Assembly: GCA_016267585.1 (NCBI GenBank)
Contig: JACQUT010000320.1
Span: 1-8,964, forward strand
Direction of reading: 5' to 3'
Length of the DNA stretch: 8,964 nucleotides
DNA from: Cyanobacteria bacterium NC_groundwater_1444_Ag_S-0.65um_54_12
GTDB lineage: Bacteria; Cyanobacteriota; Sericytochromatia; S15B-MN24; VGJW01
The notes beneath the pieces are model-generated. The model saw nothing but the letters and a program-made list of their open reading frames with translations. It had not been told where the DNA came from and ran no database searches. Shown here in pieces: positions 1 to 5,668 of this stretch. The stretch's first letter is position 1, and each line of letters starts with the position of its first letter. The translations under genes were made by a program, and so were the position numbers.

Positions 1-1
1 G

Positions 2-214
2 CGAAAAGTAGTGATAGAGGAACCGCAATCGGTTCCTTCAGCTAGCCCCAACGAGCCTGACACCGCCCAAGTGCCTGACGAGCATATCGGTCAGCAGTTA
101 GACAACGAACAAGAGAGCGGTGCTGCCGAAGAAATACGGCCTGTTCGCAAGCATGCTTTGAAACCCAAGGTTGCTGCGACCGCTCGCTCCAGGAAAGCAT
201 TGAAAAAGGAGTGA
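2..214 (+). CDS. C-terminal end of an unidentified protein (5' truncated by window edge)
   Basis: The frame is open from the first complete codon of the window to a TGA at 212-214, so this is probably the tail of a longer gene rather than a small gene starting at the GTG at 11. The visible 70 residues have no recognisable domain. They form a low-complexity tail: first rich in Glu, Asp, Pro, Ser and Gln (acidic), then strongly basic over the last 25 residues, ending in Lys-Lys-Glu. Such disordered acidic-then-basic tails occur on many nucleic-acid or chromosome-associated proteins, but that is not enough to name it. It ends 23 bases before the pseudouridine synthase start and is on the same strand, so the two may be co-transcribed. 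A genuine 67-residue protein starting at GTG 11 cannot be excluded, but no convincing ribosome site is visible for it. Confidence 0.5.
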   Translation, partial: RKVVIEEPQSVPSASPNEPDTAQVPDEHIGQQLDNEQESGAAEEIRPVRKHALKPKVAATARSRKALKKE

Positions 215-237
215 GTTCTAAGAGGCGGAGCGTTTGA

Positions 238-1197
238 TTGATAGGTAAAGAAAAGGATTTTGGGCAAACGATAAAAGCAGCGGAACAATTCACGCTAATA
301 GTACCAGCAGAAGCTTTTGGCAAACGACTAGACCATTATTTATGCTACCTTAAACCTGAGCTGTCGCGTACGCGTTTACAGCAATTACTAGCTGAAGGCT
401 TTATCCGAGTGGATGGCAACCTGGCTAAAGCCTCGCAACGGCTGCGTTCGGGTGAGTGCTTGGCTGTCAAAATTCCCCCGCTTGCTTTGACTACCCTGCA
501 GCCAGAAGTGCTTCCACTTACTTTGCTTCACGAGGATGAACATATCGCAGTTGTCAATAAGCCGCAAGGTATGGTGACGCATCCAGCTCCTGGTAACCGT
601 GCCGGCACTTTGGTGAATGCTCTATTGGCGCAAATAAAGGCTTTATCAAGCGCCGGTGGCAACTTGCGGCCCGGGATCGTTCACCGTTTGGACAAGGACA
701 CTTCTGGTCTTTTGGTAGTTGCCAAGAGCGATATAGCATACTGGAGCCTGGTAAAGCAGCTCAAGGCCAGAAGTATCTCACGTCGGTACTTGGCGCTGGC
801 CCAAGGGCGCTTCAAAATACCCGAAGGTATTATCGAGGCTCCTATTGGACGTCATCCTAAAGATCGCACCCGCATGGCGGTAATCGCAGCGGGTCGCAGT
901 GCCAAGACTAGCTATCGCGTACTAGAAGAATTTAGCGACGTCACTTATCTAGAGCTCGCCTTGGAAACCGGTCGTACTCATCAAATTAGAGTTCATCTGG
1001 CCTACTTGCACCATCCCGTTCTGGGAGATCCGGTTTACGGTGGCAACCGACCTGCCATGTTTCAGCTCCCTGGACAAGCTTTACATGCCTGGCGACTAGC
1101 TTTTTTACATCCGATAACTGGTAAGGAACTCGTATTCGAGAGCCAACCCCCATTGATCTTTCAGCAAACGCTCGAGCGCCTGCGGCAATGCGGGTAG
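238..1197 (+). CDS. RluA/RluD-family 23S rRNA pseudouridine synthase
   Basis: This 319-residue cytoplasmic enzyme should convert uridines to pseudouridine in rRNA. An S4-like RNA-binding domain lies at about residues 28-78 (KRLDHYL, then LLAEGFIRVDG). The catalytic domain follows, with VVNKPQGMVTHPAPG at about 106-119 and the family signature HRLDKDTSG at 149-157; Asp152 is the predicted catalytic residue. The LETGRTHQIRVHLAYLHHPVLGDP stretch (kept here as separate motifs ETGRTHQIR and HPVLGDPVYGG, about 243-270) is typical of RluD-type proteins. Length matches the family. The start is a TTG with a GGCGGA-like ribosome site about 8 bases upstream; there is no ATG or GTG before the S4 domain, so TTG is the best choice. 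The stop lies 36 bases before the aldehyde dehydrogenase gene. The exact target (RluD versus RluC or another RluA paralogue) cannot be settled from sequence alone, so no symbol is given. Confidence 0.93.
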   Translation: MIGKEKDFGQTIKAAEQFTLIVPAEAFGKRLDHYLCYLKPELSRTRLQQLLAEGFIRVDGNLAKASQRLRSGECLAVKIPPLALTTLQPEVLPLTLLHEDEHIAVVNKPQGMVTHPAPGNRAGTLVNALLAQIKALSSAGGNLRPGIVHRLDKDTSGLLVVAKSDIAYWSLVKQLKARSISRRYLALAQGRFKIPEGIIEAPIGRHPKDRTRMAVIAAGRSAKTSYRVLEEFSDVTYLELALETGRTHQIRVHLAYLHHPVLGDPVYGGNRPAMFQLPGQALHAWRLAFLHPITGKELVFESQPPLIFQQTLERLRQCG

Positions 1198-1220
1198 CCG
1201 TGCTGGTAGCTTTTCCAGGT

Positions 1221-1228
1221 AAAGGAGG
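1221..1228 (+). promoter_or_regulatory. Strong Shine-Dalgarno of the aldehyde dehydrogenase gene
   Basis: AAAGGAGG, almost a full complement of the 16S rRNA 3' end, lies 5 bases before the GTG at 1234. It decides the start of the gene in favour of this GTG and suggests efficient translation, stronger than for the neighbouring genes. Confidence 0.85.
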
Positions 1229-1233
1229 TTTTT

Positions 1234-2736
1234 GTGATCGCTCTGGCCCTTGACAATTCCCATGAAGCTTTGCGAAACATCGTGCAGCATAGCTATAAGA
1301 ACTTGATCGGTGGTAATTGGACTACCAGCGGTTCTGAGCAAACCTTCGGGGATTACAATCCGGCTGATCGGCGAGAGTTGATCGCGAACTTTCCGGTTTC
1401 CAGCACCGCTGCGGTAGAGCAGGCAACAGCTGCGGCGCAAGCTGCCTTGCCCCAGTGGATGGCAACGCCTGCCCCACTCCGATCAGCTATTATCCTCAAG
1501 GCAGTCAGCGCATTGCGCGCACGAGCTGAAGAAATTGCCAGCGTGCTTACTTGGGAAGAAGGCAAGATCCGAGCCGAGGCACGCACCGAGGTGAATCGCG
1601 GGCTAGCTGCCATGGAATATCTGGCGGCCGAGGGAAAACGCTTTTTCGGGCAAACTATTCCCTCCGAACACCCTCAGATGTTTGTTTGGACACAGCGGCG
1701 CCCCGTGGGCGTGGTCGGCATAATAACTCCCTGGAACTTTCCGTTTGCCATTCCTGCTTGGAAACTGGCAACTGCCCTGGTTGCCGGTAACACCGTAGTG
1801 CTTAAACCAGCTGAGTTAGCACCACTCTGTGCGCAATTCCTGGTGGAAGCCTTGCATGATGCTGATTTGCCACCTGGTACACTAAATCTAGTTCATGGTG
1901 GGCCGACTGTCGGCGAGGCCATCGTGCGCGATCGCCACGTGCGCGCCATTAGCTTCACCGGTTCGACCGAAGTGGGTAAGCTGATCAATCGTTATGCCAG
2001 TGAGCGCATGGCCAAGGTTCAGCTAGAGATGGGCGGTAAGAATGCCTGCATCGTGCTAGCCGATGCGGATCTAACTAAAGCCGCTCGCGAGATCGTGACC
2101 AGTGCCTTTGGCAGTACCGGTCAACGCTGCACGGCTACTAGCCGAGTTATCGCTGATAGAAATATTCATGAAGCGCTGGTTGAAAAGCTGCTCGCCGCTT
2201 CCCGTGAGGTTACTCCCGGTGATGGTTTCAAGGAAGCAACCGTGATGGGCCCATTGATTGACGAAAATGCTCTCAAAAAGACTGAACATTACGTCGAGCT
2301 GGCTTGCCAGGAAGGTAACAAGTTATTGCTAGGCGGCAAGCGAGCTCGGGATCCCGAATTAGCGCATGGTTATTTTTTCGAAGCCACTATCATTGCTGAC
2401 GTGAAGCCGGAAGATACCCTCAATCGCGAGGAAGTATTCGGGCCGGTACTGGCAATTTTGGCAGCCGATGGCCTGGAAGAAGCGTTGCGCATGGCTAACG
2501 TAGTGGATTACGGTCTTTCGAGCGCACTTTATACCAAGAATATCGCTGCGGGCCTCAGCTATGCCAACCAGGCGGCGAGTGGTCTGCTACATGTCAATTG
2601 TCCGACGGTATTTAGCGAGGTTCACCTACCTTTTGGCGGCATCAAGGAATCAGGCTTTGGTGGCCGAGAGATGGGACCTGCTGCCAGCGATTTCTATACC
2701 GAATGGCAAACAATGTATGTGAATTATTCTTCATGA
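1234..2736 (+). CDS. NAD(P)-dependent aldehyde dehydrogenase
   Basis: This 500-residue soluble enzyme belongs to the aldehyde dehydrogenase superfamily, oxidising an aldehyde to the acid with NAD or NADP. The full set of motifs is present: TPWNFP with Asn168 (oxyanion hole), KPAE with Lys191 and FTGST at 241-245 (cofactor binding), LEMGGKN with the general base Glu265, GQRCT with the nucleophile Cys299, EEVFGP at 399-404, and PFGGIKESGFGGRE near 466-479. Length is normal and nothing looks broken. The sequence style, including the last 20 residues ending in a YTEWQT-like segment, resembles the clade holding alpha-ketoglutaric semialdehyde dehydrogenases and Bacillus YcbD, but the substrate is not readable from the motifs. 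The GTG start is backed by a very good ribosome site. No sugar-acid or glucarate catabolic genes are nearby, so context does not help with substrate. Confidence 0.95.
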   Translation: MIALALDNSHEALRNIVQHSYKNLIGGNWTTSGSEQTFGDYNPADRRELIANFPVSSTAAVEQATAAAQAALPQWMATPAPLRSAIILKAVSALRARAEEIASVLTWEEGKIRAEARTEVNRGLAAMEYLAAEGKRFFGQTIPSEHPQMFVWTQRRPVGVVGIITPWNFPFAIPAWKLATALVAGNTVVLKPAELAPLCAQFLVEALHDADLPPGTLNLVHGGPTVGEAIVRDRHVRAISFTGSTEVGKLINRYASERMAKVQLEMGGKNACIVLADADLTKAAREIVTSAFGSTGQRCTATSRVIADRNIHEALVEKLLAASREVTPGDGFKEATVMGPLIDENALKKTEHYVELACQEGNKLLLGGKRARDPELAHGYFFEATIIADVKPEDTLNREEVFGPVLAILAADGLEEALRMANVVDYGLSSALYTKNIAAGLSYANQAASGLLHVNCPTVFSEVHLPFGGIKESGFGGREMGPAASDFYTEWQTMYVNYSS

Positions 2737-2824
2737 TCATTGTAGCGGCATGCGTGTTTGTTAAGAAATTCTTTCCGTCATCTTGACGCTGCCTTTACCG
2801 ATTTAGTACCCGGGAAAACGATAA

Positions 2825-2856
2825 ATACCTTGTTTACTCGTACAGCGAGTAGGTAT
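2825..2856 (+). repeat. Interrupted palindrome in the leader of the unknown gene
   Basis: Two nested inverted repeats are visible. The outer arms are ATACCT (2825-2830) and AGGTAT (2851-2856). The inner arms are ACTCG (2836-2840) and CGAGT (2846-2850), around a 5-base loop; a 5-base bulge (TGTTT) lies on the left side only. It ends 5 bases before the AAGGAG ribosome site. It could be an RNA stem-loop in the leader, or a protein operator; the sequence does not separate the two. Confidence 0.45.
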
Positions 2857-2860
2857 CAAC

Positions 2861-2866
2861 AAGGAG
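2861..2866 (+). promoter_or_regulatory. Probable Shine-Dalgarno of the unknown 288-residue gene
   Basis: AAGGAG lies 13 bases before the ATG at 2880. This is longer than the usual 5-9 bases, so either translation starts weakly or the spacing is unusual. No better start codon lies closer in this frame. Confidence 0.5.
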
Positions 2867-2879
2867 CAAAATCGTTCCC

Positions 2880-3746
2880 ATGAGTGCTATCGCGGAATTT
2901 TCTGCTCAGGTAAGAAAATACCTGCCACCGGCACCGCCAACTTGGCCAGACGGTACAACCGTTCATACTGCCCAGCCTGGCCAACCTGCTCGCGCCGCCG
3001 AATGGACCTGGTATGCAATCCCGCGGGGAAACCCCGATCGGCTGACTGTTCTACAACTGGTAAAGCAAGCTTATAGATTCGATGCCCGCCAAGATCCCAC
3101 CAAAATCAAGAATTTGGCTTCTTATGTGGCGCAGGTTAATGGACTCGTATTGCACTGGTCCATACCACCCACGGTAACCGGGTTATGGCTACCACGGTCC
3201 AGTGCCGGGACAACGCGAAACAATCCGGTGTCGTCCCCTTCGCTCGCTCCTGATAATAAATATCCAGCGGCGATCAATAGTAGGCGTCAGCCGGTGCCAG
3301 TGAAAAAAGAACGCTCGACTTCCGAGCTAGTAGCCAATATTGTCAGTGGTATCGCTGCACTGGCAGCCGGTGTCGGTCGCATCATCGAGCGCCACAGTCG
3401 GCATTCCGCGGTCGAAACCAATTATGACGTTCTGGGCAAGGCGAAGAATCGCGATGTTGATATCGTGGTGCAGGATGTGGCCGATGCCGCCCCGATCGTG
3501 GCTAACCTGGGCGCATTGCTTGGTGGCAATCCGCCTCCATTGTCATCCGGGCTCAGCAGTAGCGACAGCTGGCCTGGCTACGATCGGGCAGCTTCCTCTC
3601 ATGATTGGGGAGGCAATTCTGGTTCCTGGTCGAACGAACGTAGCTATAATATAAATAGTGGTACGGGCTGGGGACAAACGGTCGATATGGTAACTAATAG
3701 TATTGGTTCACTGGTAAGGACTATCGGTTCGCTTTGGGGTAGGTGA
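2880..3746 (+). CDS. Unrecognised 288-residue protein with a LysM-like N-terminal region, upstream of dnaX
   Basis: I do not recognise this gene. What can be seen: a Pro-rich start (about 15-24); a segment at about 42-105 with an aromatic-x-Tyr-x-Ile start, a hydrophobic helix (LTVLQLVKQAY), YVAQVNG and a closing GLWLP, the general plan of a LysM peptidoglycan-binding domain with a longer middle; a Pro/Ser-rich linker (about 107-147); an Ala/Gly/Ile-rich helix (about 149-170) that could be amphipathic or membrane-active; a second hydrophobic stretch (about 193-215); a Ser/Gly/Trp/Tyr-rich low-complexity part (about 218-266); and a short C-terminal hydrophobic helix. No signal peptide or clear transmembrane segment is visible. 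The stop is only 11 bases before the dnaX start and the end of this gene carries the dnaX ribosome site, so the two are very probably co-transcribed and translationally coupled. The LysM resemblance is inference; function is unknown. Amino acid composition and codon use look like a real gene. Confidence 0.75.
   Translation: MSAIAEFSAQVRKYLPPAPPTWPDGTTVHTAQPGQPARAAEWTWYAIPRGNPDRLTVLQLVKQAYRFDARQDPTKIKNLASYVAQVNGLVLHWSIPPTVTGLWLPRSSAGTTRNNPVSSPSLAPDNKYPAAINSRRQPVPVKKERSTSELVANIVSGIAALAAGVGRIIERHSRHSAVETNYDVLGKAKNRDVDIVVQDVADAAPIVANLGALLGGNPPPLSSGLSSSDSWPGYDRAASSHDWGGNSGSWSNERSYNINSGTGWGQTVDMVTNSIGSLVRTIGSLWGR
3735..3746 (+). promoter_or_regulatory. dnaX ribosome site inside the end of the upstream gene
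   Basis: A G-rich run ending in GGGGTAGGTGA covers the last codons and the TGA stop of the unknown gene, 11 bases before the GTG at 3758. Its position implies that ribosomes ending on the upstream gene can restart on dnaX. Confidence 0.5.
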
Positions 3747-3757
3747 TAATTTCTTTC

Positions 3758-5530
3758 GTGGCAACTTATCAAGCGCTTTATCGAAAATATCGTCCCCAAA
3801 CCTTCGCGGAGTTGGCAGGACAAGATCCGATCACTCGCACCCTGCGCAATGAGGTGGCAAGGGGGCAAATATCGCATGCCTACCTGTTTACTGGTCCGCG
3901 CGGCACTGGCAAGACCACTACCGCTCGCTTGCTGGGTAAAGCTCTGAACTGTCAGGGCGGCCCTACTCCGGATCCTTGTGGGAACTGCCCGCAGTGTGAG
4001 GCGGTGCGGCGCGGCAATCACCTGGACATCATCGAGATCGATGCAGCATCCAATCGTGGCATCGACGATATCCGTAGCTTGCAAGAACGCGTCCAGCTGG
4101 CACCAGTGCAAGGCCGTTACAAGGTATTCATAGTAGACGAAGTCCACATGCTGACGGAGGCGGCCTGGAACGCCCTGCTAAAGACACTCGAAGAGCCGCC
4201 CGCTCACTGTGTCTTTATTTTGGCGACCACGGAAATCAACAAGGTTTTGCGGACGGCGATATCGCGTTGCCAACGCTTCGATTTTCAGCGAATCGCGCTA
4301 CCTGCCTTGCAGGAACGCCTGCAACAGGTTGCTGCGGCAGAACAGCTTGCAGTCGAACCTGCGGCATTGGAAGTTATCGCTCGTCGTGCTGATGGTAGCT
4401 TGCGCGATGCATTATCTTTGCTCGATCAAGTACTGGCAACGTCCAGAAAAGCCACAGTACAGGATGTTTATGCTGCACTGGGTTTGGTGCCAGTCGAGGC
4501 ATTGTTGGAGCTCGGGCAATGCCTGGCACAACGCGATGCCATGGGGGCCATAGCGCAAAGCCATAGACTTTTGGCAGCCGGCTTTGATCACAGACTCATC
4601 TTGCTAGAGCTGATGAACTGGGCACGTAACCTCATGCTGCTGCAACTGGCGCCTGACAAGGCTGCAGTCCTGGAAATCCCGGTTGCCGAGGCAGCTAGTT
4701 TGCTGGCGCAAACCCCAAACTTTTCGCAAGCCGAACTGTTATACGCGCTGGAAGTGTTGCGCGAAACGGATGCTAATTTGCGAACCTCAGCGCAGATGAC
4801 CATATGGTTGGAAATCAGTTTGCTGCGAATTTGCGAGCGTAATCAGTTGCCTGGCTTGCTGGAGCTAGCCGGGCGTGTCAGTCAGCTGGAAGCCAAGCTC
4901 CAAGATCTGGTTGCGACAGAGCGAGTGTCCGAAATAACCGCGCCAGCGCCAGTAATGCCAGCAGGTGTCCGTGAGCAGGCACTGGACAAAATTGTAACCG
5001 CCATCCCGGTTGCCGGCACGCAAGATGTATTTCCAGCATTACGTGAGGCAATAGCTCGCGTTTCTACCTCCAAAGGTGTGATGTTTCAACAGTATGTACT
5101 GAGTGCAGTGCGGCGAGCTGACGGTGTCGTGGCGGTCAGGACCAAGCGTACTAGTTTCTTCAAAGAGGGTAAGGAGCCAAGAAGGGTTTTGCAACAGCAG
5201 GTTTCTACGCTGTTTGGTCCGGGAGCACGCCTGGAAGTGATCGAAGAAGATCTACCAGGGCAGCCTGGCAAACCCGCGATTAACCCGGCCTGCCTGCCGG
5301 ATATGGTAACAGCAGAGAGCGAGCCTGCCGCACCGCCACCAGCGACCGAAGTGTCCGAAACAATAGCGGCTTTGCCAGATCACGTGACTATCACTACCAC
5401 GGAAAAAGCGCTGGCTGTTGAGGGTAGAGAGCACGTTTTACTGGAACCAGCAGAAGATCCGGTGGCGCTGGCTTGTCAGCTTTTTACCGGAAAGCTTATT
5501 GCAAGACCCGCAGAGTCAATCAGACCGTAG
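3758..5530 (+). CDS. dnaX: DNA polymerase III subunit gamma/tau
   Basis: This 590-residue protein is the clamp-loader ATPase subunit of the replicative DNA polymerase. The start at GTG 3758 gives the family-typical beginning MATYQALYRKYRP; the frame is open 15 bases further up, but that would add five unusual residues. Motifs in order: Walker A GPRGTGKT at about 46-53; zinc-site cysteines at about 65, 74, 77 and 80; IDAASNRGIDDIR at 94-106; Walker B with VDEVHM near 126-131; LLKTLEEPP at about 140-148; sensor 1 ATTE near 156; and the SRC arginine-finger motif with Arg170. The clamp-loader domains continue to about 370. A low-complexity linker rich in Ala, Pro, Val and Glu and a tau-type tail ending in an FTGKLI-like segment follow. 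I see no A-AAA-AAG-type slippery site in the middle of the gene, so a frameshifted short gamma form is not evident. The usual downstream partners ybaB and recR are absent; mltG follows instead. Confidence 0.97.
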   Translation: MATYQALYRKYRPQTFAELAGQDPITRTLRNEVARGQISHAYLFTGPRGTGKTTTARLLGKALNCQGGPTPDPCGNCPQCEAVRRGNHLDIIEIDAASNRGIDDIRSLQERVQLAPVQGRYKVFIVDEVHMLTEAAWNALLKTLEEPPAHCVFILATTEINKVLRTAISRCQRFDFQRIALPALQERLQQVAAAEQLAVEPAALEVIARRADGSLRDALSLLDQVLATSRKATVQDVYAALGLVPVEALLELGQCLAQRDAMGAIAQSHRLLAAGFDHRLILLELMNWARNLMLLQLAPDKAAVLEIPVAEAASLLAQTPNFSQAELLYALEVLRETDANLRTSAQMTIWLEISLLRICERNQLPGLLELAGRVSQLEAKLQDLVATERVSEITAPAPVMPAGVREQALDKIVTAIPVAGTQDVFPALREAIARVSTSKGVMFQQYVLSAVRRADGVVAVRTKRTSFFKEGKEPRRVLQQQVSTLFGPGARLEVIEEDLPGQPGKPAINPACLPDMVTAESEPAAPPPATEVSETIAALPDHVTITTTEKALAVEGREHVLLEPAEDPVALACQLFTGKLIARPAESIRP

Positions 5531-5532
5531 CA

Positions 5533-5574
5533 GTGACAAAAAAACACGAACTGCTCACCAGGAGATTTTCTTGA
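5533..5574 (+). CDS. Possible 13-codon leader ORF overlapping the mltG start
   Basis: A GTG two bases after the dnaX stop opens a frame reading MTKKHELLTRRFS and ending at TGA 5572-5574. It runs through the left arm of the 14-bp inverted repeat and over the mltG ribosome site, and its stop overlaps the mltG TTG (TTGA). Translation of it would open the stem and could couple dnaX, the leader and mltG. It has no obvious ribosome site of its own, so it would depend on ribosomes reinitiating after dnaX. This may well be chance. Confidence 0.25.
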   Translation: MTKKHELLTRRFS

Positions 5575-5668
5575 GCGCGAGCCGCCGGCCCCGGGCCGCA
5601 GCGTACTGTTGCGTACGTGAGGCACGGGGCCGAGGACGAAAGCCAGAAATCAACCCTGGTGAGCAGTT
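5549..5668 (+). repeat. 120-bp palindromic block with three nested stems spanning the mltG start
   Basis: The ends are a perfect 14-bp inverted repeat, AACTGCTCACCAGG (5549-5562) and CCTGGTGAGCAGTT (5655-5668). Inside, CGGCCCCG (5586-5593) pairs with CGGGGCCG (5625-5632), and CGTAC (5602-5606) pairs with GTACG (5613-5617) around a 6-base loop. The core is much richer in GC than the genes on either side. The block is exactly 120 bp, a multiple of three, and is read through without a stop by mltG. It looks like a MITE or a Rickettsia-palindromic-element-like insertion, or a structured RNA. The ribosome site of mltG starts within the left arm. No transposase is nearby and no second copy was seen in this window. 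I could not find a convincing target-site duplication. Confidence 0.75.
5560..5564 (+). promoter_or_regulatory. mltG Shine-Dalgarno partly inside the inverted repeat arm
   Basis: AGGAG lies 6 bases before the TTG at 5571. Its first three bases are the end of the left 14-bp arm, so pairing of the two arms would hide about half of the ribosome site. Confidence 0.6.

Larger units (their letters stand above)
2737..2879 (+). other. Intergenic gap before the unknown/dnaX/mltG group
   Basis: This 143-bp stretch has no credible ORF. It holds a TTGACG at 2783-2788 that could be a -35 element, but I see no good -10 at 16-18 bases (the nearest, TAGTAC, is at 15). It also holds an AT-rich segment around 2819-2826 and the interrupted palindrome listed separately. 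No convincing intrinsic terminator follows the aldehyde dehydrogenase stop. A promoter for the downstream genes is likely here by position, but not shown by sequence. Confidence 0.4.

Noticed and set aside
3743..3757. dnaX start at the GTG overlapping the upstream stop
   Set aside because: It adds five residues (VIISF) before the conserved MATYQALYRKYRP, and the ribosome site fits 3758 better.
3758..5530. Programmed frameshift in dnaX giving a short gamma form
   Set aside because: No A-AAA-AAG type slippery heptamer was seen in the relevant middle region; the only A7 run lies after the stop codon.
5418..5570. Longer mltG start inside dnaX
   Set aside because: The 51 additional codons overlap dnaX in another frame, look random, and lack a ribosome site as good as the AGGAG before TTG 5571.
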